Shown here: positions 1 through 52,847 of the stretch, piece after piece
Layout: the number at the start of each line of letters is the position of its first letter
Position numbering within the stretch: the first letter of the stretch is position 1
Origin: Artemia franciscana
Taxonomy: Eukaryota > Arthropoda > Branchiopoda > Anostraca > Artemiidae
Assembly: GCF_032884065.1 (NCBI RefSeq)
Contig: NC_088871.1
Location: 44,006,619 to 44,070,618 of the forward strand
Reading direction: 5' to 3'
DNA: 64,000 nucleotides
Program-made: the position numbers and the translations under genes
The notes under the pieces: generated by a model
Seen by the model: only the letters and a program-made list of their open reading frames with translations
The model's database searches: none
What the model was told of the DNA's origin: nothing

Positions 1-93
1 AAAGTTTAGAAAGACATGCCAGATTGGGCTTTTTATTAACTTGGAAGGGAAATTAAATATAGTTGAGTTTGTGTATAAGGCATATATGATTTA

Positions 94-410
94 TGCCCTC
101 CTGGCCGAGTGGATTGGTGCGCTGGATTCGGGACCCCTTGTATGAGAGGACGCGGGTTCGAATCCCAGTGTACCCAATTCTTCAGTTTGGGACGGGGGTC
201 AGTGGTGAGACTCAGTAAGCTTAGCCAGAGTCGACCCAGCTCTAAATGGGTACCTGGAGAAATCTGGGGAAGGTAAACAGGAAGGGTTTGCGAAAGCACA
301 GGATGGCTGGCCCCCAACCCCCCATTGCACTTCCTGGCTGAAGGGCCAAGAAACGGAGATCAGCACCGCCGGTACGGACTGTAAAGTCTAATGCCGTATC
401 CTTTACCTTT
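94..410 (+). mobile_element. tRNA-derived SINE, family A, complete with TSD
   Basis: The head folds like a type II tRNA with a Pol III A box (TGGCCGAGTGG) and B box (GGTTCGAATCC). A 3' body of about 230 bases is shared with the copy at 40700-40835. It is flanked by 15-base imperfect target-site duplications, GGCATATATGATTTA at 79-93 and GCCATATACGATTTA at 411-425 (13 of 15 match), typical of LINE-mobilised insertion. The tail is TATCCTTTACCTTT. It lies 60 bases upstream of an exon acceptor. Confidence 0.85.
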
Positions 411-472
411 GCCATATACGATTTAACTTTCCTTTAACTGTATTTAACTTTCCTTTAACTGTTTCTTTTAAG

Positions 473-41975
<41,503 letters not shown>

Positions 41976-42599
41976 ATCCTGAAGGAACGGTTTTATTTCC
42001 GAATATTTATGTCTAATCGCTAACTGCCTATCATTGTACGCAGATGATGTCGAAATTGTCCGCAAATGATATCGAACGGAGTATCGTGAGAGTGTTTTTC
42101 TAGACTACCTTCTATAGTCTAACGTGTGATAAGGTCAAAATTGTGACCCAGCTTATTTTTTGATTGATGAGAATTTTTGTTTTATTTTAATAATGTGTAA
42201 ATTCTACGAATTTTGCAAAGAGAATTCTTTACTTTGCAATTAATGCTCACAGATTCCGTCCATAAAGTAGATTTAGTTATGCAATTATTAATATAGACTT
42301 TATTGTTTGAGAAAGAAATTTATATTGTAAGCTGTTGAATTTTACCTGATTGTTTCTGAAAGGAATTTAATTGTTTCTCTTGTAATTTGAATGTTATATT
42401 ATAATTTCTATTTAACTTTCTATAGACTTTTGCAACTTCTGTAGGCGCTTTATTTTATAACTGTTTGTACATAAATGTTATGATTACAGTATCATGTATG
42501 TACTCTGGTCTTATCTGACCTAGTCCTGCAAAGTTTTATGAAGAAATGTATTAGCCATCCAGAATCGAAATATATTATGAATATTTTACAGTTAGATTT

Positions 42600-45500
42600 A
42601 TTCACCATTTACAAGTATCGATCCCGGTACTTCGAATAGCAACGGTTGCAAAATTTGAAGATCTCTCCATTTACACTGTCCTTCCTCAAGGCGCGGAGGC
42701 CCGGGACAGAGTCAATATTATAATTTTTACTTTTAGGCTAACGGTTTATACATTGATAGTTTATGTTCGTGCTGGTATCTCCCAACTGTTGATGTTCACC
42801 CAGTATACAAATTACCTCGCATACGCTTGCAAAAGAATAATTCTGATTTTGACTAGAGTATTCAAAAAATATTACGTAGTAGGCTTTTCAAACTATGCTT
42901 TTGAAATTATTAAAAAAATTCTGTACCATACAAAAAAGTAGTATTTTCTAGCTGATGTCGACTAAATTACAGTAGGCATGGATAAGGAAGCTGCTTATTC
43001 AAAATGCCTTATTTGAAATCTTTATTTCTACGCAGCCACCATTACTGGAACTTGTACAGTCATGATTGCCCCCGCCACTGTTGATGTTTTCCCAGTATAC
43101 AATTTACCACACGGAACCCATACACGCCACTGCTAAAATAGGATCTGTTTCATCTTTCCCGGGGTTGAACAAACGTTCAAGCTTAGAATCATTTCCGATG
43201 GAAACGGAAAGACGATATTTCTGTAAGATTTTTTCTAGGGAAGAATTATCACACCAATTTTTGCGACAATGAGATACAGTGATATGTGATACGATTCCAG
43301 TGATACGATCAATTTCAGCTTGAGCTAAGTGAGGTAGTTTAAAACTTATTTCACGCACGAAGCGTTATTTAAATAAGAATAATTTAAAGTATCAAAAAAG
43401 GGCTAAGGCCAATAATAATAAAAACAAATTTGAATTGATTTTCACGGTTCGTCCCCAGTACAGAAAAAGAGGAAAATGGAAAGAAGAACAAAAAAAAACA
43501 CTGCAGAAAACGCAAGAGTTTAGCTCAGATCTGGGTGGTCTATTTAAGCTCGACTATAAGATTTCAGTCTAAATCTACATGTTTTTGTAGATTCGGTAAA
43601 AAGTAACACATCTCCCAAGCATCCTTTTTTTTTAGCCACGTCAACAACTAATGATTGTAAGAGCATGGGCGAGGGGCTTATCCGATCGCAGATTAGTTTG
43701 ATCAAGTGTCTTTTTTCAGAGACTAGGCTGATCAGTAGGATTTGTCATCAAGTTTCCTGTCCCTAGGTTCCACATGGCATCGGATCAAATCTTCAAGATA
43801 GTTATTTTGATCAGATTTGTCGACAAGTTAGGAATCTCAGGCTATAGGATACCTGTACTCTCACTAGCAAGGTTGAAAAATCTATCATATGGGTTCTTTG
43901 TCGGTAAACAAGAGGGCTTTAAGTACGACCCTAGTTTCCTAGCTTCCATCCTAATTTCACACATAAAGTATCCCTAGTGACTCTAGGTCGTTCAGAGGAT
44001 GTTCTTAATGACAAAATCTGAATATTTAGGAATTTATCACGTTACCTAATTCAAGTTGTAATCTGAAACTCGCAAAAATTTAGCTTTACAGAAACTATCT
44101 AACCTATAATAATACACTTTTAACTTTACAGAACAAATATAGCTCAACTGCAATTGCAGCTACTCCTACTACGACTTTTTCGTAAAAGAGACCAAATTTA
44201 AAACTTCAGAAGAACAGGAAGTACCAAACACAAGTGTGGTGTTGCCACCTCGATCAAACCCCCCAAAAGGAAAGATTGTCACATGTACTCTATGAAGCAA
44301 AATACATTTTGGACAGTTTTTCTTATATCATAAAAAGTATCTAAATTCTTCTAAATATTCTTGAAAATATTATTTTTAATAGAATATTTGTAACAACCAT
44401 TTTACTTGTACTATTCTAATATGTCCACCAAATTTTATCAATGTTTTCTCAGTCTTAGGTTCATTCATTTCGAAACCATAGGAAATCAATTGAATTAAGG
44501 AAACTAAAAATTTAAGCAATACGTTTAGTTTTCGTCAAAGCGCAAATGACACTTATAGTCTCATAGAGGGTCTGATTAGGATAGCAAAATCACAGTTGTT
44601 TGCGGAAATTCTTCTTCATTTTAAGTTAAATTTATTCCTATTATTGAAATTTCTTAGAATTCCTTATTTATTGAAATTTCTGTTCATTTGCGTCTGCATT
44701 TTTTTTCTTCAAAGTGATTTTTACCCTTTTTATATACGAGGTTCTTATAAAAGTTAGATTTGAATTGTATTACATTTACTCATTACTTTCCATTACAACT
44801 ATTTTTTAAATTCAATTTATAAGGGGATTCAATACATTTGAATCCATTAGTATGTAGTTAAACCAGTCATAACTTACCACCTTGAAGCATAATAAAAGCA
44901 AAGAAAAAAGAGCTGCTGCCGCGTAGCGCATAGGAATTTTTTTTAGCCCAATTTTTTTTAGCAGGTAATGAATAATATTAACTTGTCTCCAATATAGGAT
45001 CACCGTAGAGCATAGTTACTTTTAAGTAAACTATCATGAATGCGCATGCCTAAAATAGAGGAATATCTCATGTCATAAACTAGGGTGAGTGTCTCCCTTT
45101 GAAAACTCCTGGAAAGCATTGATCTAAAAATCTACTCAAAACAAATGAGCCTCCGTCTGATGGATAAATTTGAATGTAATGAAAAATGCTTAATCAACCT
45201 GAATAAGACAAGCAAGAAAAGTTCTCCTTTTCCATAAGGTCTTAGAAACTATAACCTTTTTTATAGAAAAAAGGGAGGTTTTTAGTCCATAGTCATCTAT
45301 TACATATCAATGTCATTTATATCTTGAAGATTAAAGATGAAAGAAAAGTTTTCCGCTTCCACTCACCTCTGGAAAAGATCAGCGTCAAAAAGGTCGCTAG
45401 AAAAATTTCCAATTACCGAACTATTGAACTATAAATTGCCCTCATATTTAGGAAAAGATTTTTTATAGGATGTGTCACCACCAGGATTCCTCAAAGATGA

Positions 45501-46720
45501 CAATGGAATAAGAATAAGAATGGTTTTTACAGTGATCTCGACTTTTATATGATGGTGTAATTCAAAAGATTACACATTAAGTGTCAAGGCAAAACAAACA
45601 ACTAAAGAGATCCAAAAAGGTTCTCGCCTTTTCAAAGAAAAAAATGTAACTGCTGAAGCTAGGTCTGTTTTCGCCACTCTTCTGTTCGAAAGCTTGGTTC
45701 TATATGTGCTCATGATGTGCCACAAAACACGTTTTATAAGATGCCATGATAGAAAAAGTGAGATGGAACCAGTATTTTGAGCGGTTGTACAATTTTAATA
45801 TCAGAATGGTGCTGAGATTCTTGTTTTGTGCTTTTCGGCCATTAGCCTGCGGCCAAACAAAAATCTAACCTCCCTAAGGTTAGATTGCGTCTCGATACCC
45901 ACAAGCCATAAGCAGGAAACGCAGCTTTTACTTCTCATATTTTTTTTTTTAGGAAAACTCCAATGCCCACCTACAAGTTAGATTAAACACAGGTGAATTT
46001 GGGCCCAGGATTTTTATGCATACAGAATATCAGAAAATTTGATCAGAATCAAAAACCTCATTAAATATCAACAGCAATAAAATCGGAGTTTATAGTTTCC
46101 AGGTCAGCTTTTCCATAATTGTTTGCTTGGGAATTTGGAAGATGTAACAGATATTTTATATCAGGCTTATAATAGCAAACGGCTAGATCACTGGTCCCAA
46201 GTCTTCCCTACTCATTCCTCAAATATGTATCTATTACGTGCTTATACTTTCCCATACACATGACATTATTCATAAACTTGAAAAAAAAAAAAAATTGGAG
46301 TCCATTACACACAGAGGAAGCATTAAAGAGCCTTAATTTGGTCTTAAAAAAAGTCAAGGATCCTCCCCTGAAAGGCTCGATGGGAATTAGGGTTGAATTG
46401 GAATTTTAGATCAAACTAAATTAGGATAAGAATAAATTAGGATAAGGGTTGGAACAAATAGGGTTAAATTCCATGATGGGAACAAGCTCCTTTTGGTTAA
46501 CCTTTAATATGCATGATTAATCAATCACCAAAATATTTCATTGTACCTATTATTATAAAAAAAAATGGAAACTTGAAAGGAGAGTTTCCTATTGAAAAGC
46601 AAAATTTATTTTAAGCGAAGATAAAATAGAAATGGTTAATCTAAATATAACTGCCAAAAATCATCGAAGTTTATTTTGGCAGCAAATTGAAATTGTAGGA
46701 AATGTTACAGGCCTAGCTCT
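42600..46720. other. Intergenic region between the two genes
   Basis: Apart from the possible exon at 44132, nothing is recognised. A short palindrome AATCTAACCT/AGGTTAGATT at about 45868-45892 is the only other structure noticed. Confidence 0.45.
44132..44185 (+). CDS. Possible alternative last exon
   Basis: An acceptor CACTTTTAACTTTACAG precedes a phase-0 frame NKYSSTAIAATPTTTFS ending TAA. The Ser/Thr/Ala composition resembles the tail exons of the membrane protein and the phase fits the exon ending at 40461. It lies 2.2 kb beyond the first stop. The evidence is only the acceptor, phase and composition. Confidence 0.25.
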   Translation, partial: NKYSSTAIAATPTTTFS

Positions 46721-46729
46721 GTTAAGCTC

Positions 46730-48125
46730 TTGTGAAGACAATGCAGCGAATAATCTCGTTGTGCAGCAAAAAATAAAAACCTCGTGAGTTTCCGGTGTAG
46801 CAGTTTCTCTTGGTATGCATGCAATAACAAATCACTTATTTTCATTTGTTATTACTTTCATTTCTCCTATCTTTCAGCTTTAAAAATGGGCTAAACACAC
46901 AAAAAAAATTGTTAAGTTTTAATTAGAATTTTGTTCTCGAAAGTGCAAAAATATAGAGAATATAAAATAGGGAAATAACTGTTTACAGTATCTGTTGGAC
47001 TTAAGTTTCGCATGACAATCTACTGATATTCTGTGGAGCTGTCTTCTTTTGGATGAGGGCCCAATAAATTTCTATAATTAGGAAATCTAAGAAAAGTGTT
47101 GGCAACTACCCGCCATGTCTGATCAGAAATGAGATTGAGAGTTATGTTATGTATTTTGGGCATTCCATTCATCTTTTTAGAGACATGGGGTGCCTTACTC
47201 AAAACATGGGGTATCTTACTCAAAACTAGTTGGAAGTAGGACCAAAATTGGTTGGAATTGATAGCCTTTAGAAAATTTGAATATCATCAAATGAATGGTG
47301 GTCAAGAGGGTCCCTAAATTTTGTTCATCAGGACAAATATCATAATAGGTTGTCAGATATCAGAACAGGAGCAAAACTTGACAAGCAGAAAGGATGAACT
47401 CACAGTTTTTCGGCCTTCTTCATAACAACAATGTTTTTGTATCCACACCAAAAGCCAAGAAACTTGTGAGATTTCAAATGGAAAATTTTAAACATCAATT
47501 TTTTATATTCTACCTCCGAGCTCTCAAAAGCAAGCCAAAATCAAATAAAAGGGTGTTAATTTTTAATTAAACCCCTCTTTTTATCGAGAGTACATAAATA
47601 CAAGAAGTATAAAATAAGAAAAAAAAATTAATTAGAATGTCAGTTGGCCTTAATTTTACCCCAGCAATATTTCGTGCATATGTCCTTCTTCGCAACAATG
47701 ACGTCTGGCTTACATTGCACAGCCAAAAACTTGTATGCATCCAAAAGGAAATGATAACCGTTTCCTTTCTTTATTCTGTCTTCAGGCTTTCAAAAATGAG
47801 CCAAACGCATATGAAAGGTTGTTAAAATTTAACTTAGCTTTTTTGATCAAAAGTACAAAAACAAACTCTACTGGACAGGGGAATAAATTAATTAAAGTAT
47901 CTGCTGGACTTAATTTTGTCAGATGACCTAATAATGTTTTAAGCAGATGTCATTCCTTTTTTAGAAAGACAACAATCCAATTTCGATAGATTTACTCATG
48001 TTTTACCTAAGAAAAGATCAGCTCCAGGAAAAAAATAGAAAGAAGGAAATAAAGGGTTTTAAACCTAATATATTTTTTTTATTATTACAAGTAAACAAAT
48101 ACGAAAACATAAAAGAGGGAAATCC
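46730..48125 (-). repeat. Decayed tandem array of FRG1 3'-end copies
   Basis: At least four units on the 3' side of FRG1 contain remnants of its last codons in the same orientation, about 240-280 bases apart near the gene. The - strand near 47045-46984 reads AKLKSNRYCK (FRG1 AKMKADRYCK) with the stop TAG changed to CAG. Near 47445-47415 it reads NIVVMKKAEKL (FRG1 DVVVVKKAKKEG). Near 47700-47635 it reads DVIVAKK...GKIKAN. Near 47985-47895 it reads VVFLKKE-stop-HLLKTLLGHL (FRG1 KKEGHLHETLLDRR). Units also share a following A-rich segment like the FRG1 3' UTR and a stretch with pyrimidine-AG. Stops and shifts show they are not coding. Confidence 0.8.
48078..48083 (-). promoter_or_regulatory. FRG1 polyadenylation signal (AATAAA)
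   Basis: AATAAA on the - strand 44 bases after the FRG1 stop codon, followed by an A/T-rich run. Position and hexamer fit the end of the FRG1 transcript. Confidence 0.55.
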
Positions 48126-48126
48126 A

Positions 48127-48903
48127 CTATTTACAGTATCTGTCAGCCTTCATTTTTGCCCGACGGTCTAGCAATGTTTCATGAAGATGCCCTTCTTTTT
48201 TGGCCTTCTTCACAACAACAACATCCTCCTTACTCAATTTTATTTTCTTATCTTGAAACTTCTGAAATTTTTTCACATAATTCAGTTCAATTTCTTGAGC
48301 TGTTCCACGTTCTTCTACAGGTGGGAGTGCTTTCTTCCCATCCTCCCTTTCAGTATTAGAACGGAATTTTATAAAATTTTTACTGGTTGCAGAAACACTT
48401 CCAGCAACTAGACCATCTGTCTCTGAATCAATTTCAACGAATTTATTATTAGCAGCTGACAGCGCCACCTTATTATCTTGAAAAACTGGCTCCCATTGCT
48501 CAAGAGGGCCAACAGCTTCTGTGCGAGCAGTTACAATATCAAATTTATCAACACTCAAATATTTCCCATAGCCAGACTTTAAGGTAATTTTGGTATCACT
48601 TATCTTAAAAGCAGTAAAAACTTCTTCTGGGTCTGGGCCTTCACCTTCATCATGAGGAGGTCCAAGAATAAATAATCCGTTATCTAAAGCTCTAACAAAG
48701 CATCTATTACCAAATTCAATTGCAATTTGACCAGTAAGATCATTAATTTTTTTCACTTCCCACCATCCATCATACAATGGTGAGTCATCAGTTGATGTGA
48801 CTTCTGGCTCGTCCATCTTTCTCTTCTTTTTAGTCTTCTTCTTGAGTGGTTTTTCATTTTTCAGCATAAGCTTGCCAGTGCGAATTTTAGAAAATTCAGC
48901 CAT
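48127..48903 (-). CDS. FRG1: FRG1 protein, intronless
   Basis: Complete 258-residue frame, the same length as human FRG1 as I recall it; the start chosen is MAEFSK (ATG at 48903-48901), since the upstream MFIFRD adds a non-conserved leader. A Lys-rich nuclear/nucleolar signal (about residues 19-30) is followed by the fascin-like beta-trefoil core with RALDNGLFILGPPH, LKSGYGKYLSVD and GPLEQWEPVFQD, then a C-terminal helical part NYVKKFQKFQD and LHETLLDRRAKMKADRYCK. FRG1 is an RNA- and actin-associated nucleolar/spliceosomal protein. No intron interrupts the frame, although FRG1 genes are usually split; TATTTTTAG just before the ATG could be the acceptor of a 5' UTR intron. It may be a retrocopy or an ancestral loss of introns; the intact frame and conserved core argue it is functional. 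Confidence 0.95.
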   Translation of the reverse strand: MAEFSKIRTGKLMLKNEKPLKKKTKKKRKMDEPEVTSTDDSPLYDGWWEVKKINDLTGQIAIEFGNRCFVRALDNGLFILGPPHDEGEGPDPEEVFTAFKISDTKITLKSGYGKYLSVDKFDIVTARTEAVGPLEQWEPVFQDNKVALSAANNKFVEIDSETDGLVAGSVSATSKNFIKFRSNTEREDGKKALPPVEERGTAQEIELNYVKKFQKFQDKKIKLSKEDVVVVKKAKKEGHLHETLLDRRAKMKADRYCK

Positions 48904-48961
48904 GTCTCTAAAAATAAACAAAGCTTTGAATAGACTCTTAGCACTATAAGGTTTACAACCT

Positions 48962-49016
48962 TAGTATAGTATAGTAGATATAGTATAGTATAGTATAGTA
49001 TAGTACGAGTATAGTA
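48962..49016. repeat. (AGTAT)n microsatellite upstream of FRG1
   Basis: About ten near-perfect copies of the pentamer AGTAT with a few interruptions, starting some 60 bases upstream of the FRG1 start codon, so it lies in the probable promoter or 5' UTR. Confidence 0.9.
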
Positions 49017-49069
49017 GAACAAGTAAGCTTAAATCACAGTAAAAACACTTGAGTTACATACCTTTATAT

Positions 49070-49310
49070 GAAAAGCACTTTTTTTTAATGACAGTAAAGA
49101 GAATATTGAGAAATAAAACAAACAGAAATTGTACTACATATGAGTACAATTTCTATATGAGAAATTATGAGAAATATGAGTACATATGAGAAATATGATT
49201 CTAAATGAGAAATATGAGTACATATGAGTACAATTTACCATATGTACTACATATGGCTACCAGCCCCTCAGCTGCCTGCTCTATGCACTAAAGTTCCTGG
49301 AAACCACTTT
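49070..49310 (+). repeat. Foldback family, diverged unit with simple repeat
   Basis: TTAATGACAGTAAAGAGAAT, AACAAACAGAAATTGTACTA and CTCTATGCACTAAAGTTCC align in order with the family's 3' unit. A run of ATGAGAAATATGAGTACAT-type repeats has grown inside it (49150-49235). It lies about 170 bases upstream of the FRG1 start. Confidence 0.6.
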
Positions 49311-50980
49311 AGAGTGCAAATGATGTAGCCAGTTAGTAGATGCCAGTAGTGTTAATTTACCCTTTCATTCTCAAAGCAGTAAAAAAAAAAGTCAAATTGT
49401 TGTGTTAAAGCAATTTATTATCAAAACAACGAGTGAAACGCCAAATTGCAGCTTACGAATGGGTGGAGAGGCGTATACAGTAGTATACCTCCTCATGAAC
49501 AGGTAAATTTATATTCTGCCTAAGTTTTAGGATTGCTCTTTTCTTTTATTAAAAAAAAAAATGTTTTGTAGCTCCATTTATGTTTGCTTCTAATATCATA
49601 TTCGGGGTAATCCTAAATACAAGAAGGGATGCCAACTTAGCAACTGAAGCCCAGTCTTTATGCTAAGTTTTTGCCTTTTAATCATAATACTTTGACAATA
49701 AAGGTATATTTTGGTTTATTTGCTGTCCACAAAAAAAGAGATTTTCTCCATATTTGAAGGGGTTAATTGTCCCCACTCTTTATATTTGCAAAATGTTTTG
49801 AAATTCAAATTATAATCCTTTAATAGTGCTTGATTTTAACCGAAGTTTTCAATTAAGAATATCTGAAGTGGAATTACTATGAGCAAAGAAGGAAACAAAT
49901 GGAAATTATAAGGATAAATAAAGTCAAGCTCAAAATGAACATATATTACCACAAATCATGTTTTTTATTTTTTAATTCAGTTTTCTTTTTTCGTTTTACA
50001 TTGATGATAAAATTCAATGGCTAAATGAAACTTACAGTTTAGGCTACTTATTCACTTCTTAGTAAAACATAAAAGACAATCTCGCCTTTAAGGGAATTTG
50101 TGGGGTGGCTAAAGACTTAATTTTCATCTAGTAAATGCTCCCAAATGATTGAACTTGTTTTTTTTTTTAGATTCAAGGGGTAAGATACTTTTTTCAAAGA
50201 CTACCTTAAGTATTGAACATACTTTAGTCCTTTTTTTTATAGCAGTTATGTAATAGCACTTTTATCTCAAACTTCTTGGAAGTTGTCAGGAATAAAAGTA
50301 CATTGTTTATGATGGGATTTTTTTCTTTTCACTGTAATGCAACACAGAATGCAACATCATAGCTTCGATTCCATATTTTTGCCAATATTCAAAAAGTTTT
50401 CTTCTTTTAAACAGTTTTCTTTGGGCAAAAGCCAATTTAGACATGCTATTTTTCAACAAAAGCTAAGGATATACTCCCTTACATTACTGTCATCTACTTC
50501 ATTGATGTTACACTTATTCTTTAATAAATATTCATCTTTAGTTTTTACTGGAGATTCTATGAATGTTTTGAGACTAATTCTCTTAGTTGAAAGTTCTCTG
50601 AGTAAATGGAAGCTAAGGTTGCATCAGCAAGAATAAGAGTGACAGGTTACCGGAGTTCAAGATTTTATAAAAAAAAAAAAGAATTGCATATCCACATCTT
50701 CTCTTGTAAAGAAAGGTCGTTTTTCAGATTGATAGTGTTGGAAGTTTGATTATTTTCAAGAAGTGGTCATAGTTGAGGTTCTCAGGCTTGTTAGCCTGTG
50801 GCTAACAGCATGCTGTTAGCCTGTGGCTGTTGTTGTGGCTTTTTCATTTGACAATTAAGTAATTAAGTTACTAATACAATGAGAGGTTATAGCAACCATT
50901 CTATACTCAAAGCTGGCACAGAAAAAGCAACTCACCTGTTGGTTTCTCTTGATGGTTGATGGTCCAGATGGCTTTTTATA
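49310..50980. other. Upstream of FRG1, nothing recognised
   Basis: A/T-rich. A local repeat of GTTAGCCTGTGGCT at 50797-50833 makes a small inverted structure with CTAACAGCATGCTGTTAG. FRG1 promoter elements could not be picked out. Confidence 0.45.
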
Positions 50981-51214
50981 AAGGGTTTTCCCACCATCCA
51001 ATTGTTAGCTAAAAATGTTATCTAGCAGGTATTCGTTCTGACAACAGAAACAGAATTGTTAGCTAGCAAAAACGAATTCTTCAACAAGTATTCAAGTTTT
51101 TAAAAGTATTTTCTAACGATGTCAGCAACCAGTTCTCAGTTGGATGGTGGAAACACTATTGTTGTGAAAATTATTAGCTAACTGTTTTTTATTTGGATGG
51201 CAGAAAACCCCCTT
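50981..51214 (+). repeat. MITE-like element with inverted ends
   Basis: The left end AAGGGTTTTCCCACCATCCA then TTGTTAGCTAA is mirrored on the right by TTAGCTAACTG then TTTGGATGGCAG and AAAACCCCCTT. The total is about 234 bases with further GTTAGCTA copies inside. The target duplication is not clear, so the superfamily is open. Confidence 0.7.
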
Positions 51215-51855
51215 AATATTAATATCAAAAGATTGGAAGTTGGCGGGGGGATGAAGAGGGTTATTAATCAAAGCTATTAGGCTACAGTAATTGCTTAGGC
51301 AGCATTTTATGGCTTAGTCTTTAAATAGTTATAATGCAATCTTCAGACAGACAAAAAAAGGAAGAAAAATCTAAAATGTATTTCTTGCAGAAAAATAACC
51401 TGAACTTATTTGGAGCCCTTTTTACATTAAATCAAAACCTAGTGGTTTGATATAAAGTAGAAAATATGTTTGTTAGATTTAAAATATGAATGTAAAAAAT
51501 GTGTTTATGTTTGTTTTAAAGTTATATTTACATACCTGTCTGTTTTCTGTACAAGGCTGATACATTGGGTTATGTGAGAAATACAATGACTCTAAAGTTT
51601 TTTTTTTTTTTCTGATAAGTTTTTATAGCTTATAAAAGCAGAGAAGATATTTGTGCCTCCTGAAAGGTAGCACTAACGCTCGAATCTGCTGCCTTGAACT
51701 GTGACCATTGTTTGAAGTGGTTTTGTATTTGGTGTATTGAGATGCCAACAATCAAATAAAAGCTTATTAACACCCTAAGCGATGGAAACGAGTTTCACTG
51801 GCTCTATCCTCTGTGTGAACTCGACCCATGCCAAAAGAGAGGCACCTCAGCCCTC

Positions 51856-52113
51856 ATCAGCCCTGAACTGTTAGTTGAAGCACAAAACACAGCCAACAAA
51901 GCCTTCATCATGGAATTTCTACAGAAAGAATATGGCATGCCTGCTACTATCACTAGTGTAAGGCGGCTGAACAAGCATCCCTCTACAGCATCTGCTCAAG
52001 ATCCATTCAACACCACCATACAAATTGTCTTCACAGTTACCGACCCTTAGTTGTCCAGAAAAATCGTGAATATGTCACACAAAAGAAGAAACAACAATGA
52101 TGCTGTACAGTTC
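51856..52113 (+). repeat. Duplicated ORF1-like block, copy 1
   Basis: Matches 52609-52847 almost base for base, with about 19 extra bases near 52030. It codes EFLQKEYGMPATITSVRRL-type sequence, and ends at the shared GATGCTGTACAGTTC, after which the two copies diverge (this one into CACCATGACAAGC, the other into the RT domain). Confidence 0.9.
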
Positions 52114-52608
52114 CACCATGACAAGCTTAAAGCTGACAGGGAAAGCAGAAAACTACTACTGGTGGAATTATGTGATTGTGTATCTAATGGCGAACTAGAC
52201 CTGGTCATTCAAGGCAACAGTGAAAGCAATGGAAACGAGTTTCACTGACTCTGTTCTCTGTGTGAACTCGACCCACGCCAAAAGAGAGGCATAAGCAAGG
52301 AGTACATCGCCAGATTTGTCAGTACCATAGTTGTAAATTGAACCAAGCAAATCAAGGAATATTTCAAAAGCGAAATGGAAGGTATGGTGTCAGGTCTTAC
52401 AAAACGAGTTAGGGACATTGAAAGTGAATTGGTTAAACTCTGCACAATGGATAAAATGTGGACTGAGGTTAAAAAGCAGTTAGAAGATGGCCTGCGAGCT
52501 ATTTCAAAGACACTAGCCAGTTAAATAGAAAAGAATGTAGCTGAGGCGGTACAAACCAACAGAGAAAGACAAAAGAGTTAAAACGATCTCATCAGTTTTG
52601 TGGTCCTA

Positions 52609-52847
52609 ATCAGCCCTGAACTGTTAGTTGAAGCACAAAACACAGCCAACAAAGCCTTCATCATGGAATTTCTACTGAAAGAATATGGCATGCCTGCTAC
52701 TATCACTAGTGTAAGGCGGCTGATCAAGCAACCTTCTACAGCATCTGCTCAAGATCCATTCAACACCACCATACCAATCGTTAGTTGCCCAGAAAAATTG
52801 TGAATATGTCACACAAAAGAAGAAACAACAATGATGCTGTACAGTTC
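52609..52847 (+). repeat. Duplicated ORF1-like block, copy 2
   Basis: Second copy of the block at 51856-52113. Here it leads directly into the reverse transcriptase (AENYRLISLMS). A second duplicated segment, 51781-51844 and 52229-52292 (sharing GGAAACGAGTTTCACTG), lies outside both blocks in a different order, so the structure is not one simple tandem duplication. Confidence 0.9.

Noticed and set aside
84-170. A genuine tRNA gene at the left edge
   Set aside because: A and B boxes are good, but the body continues into a repeated SINE with flanking duplications, and a second copy of its body occurs at 40700.
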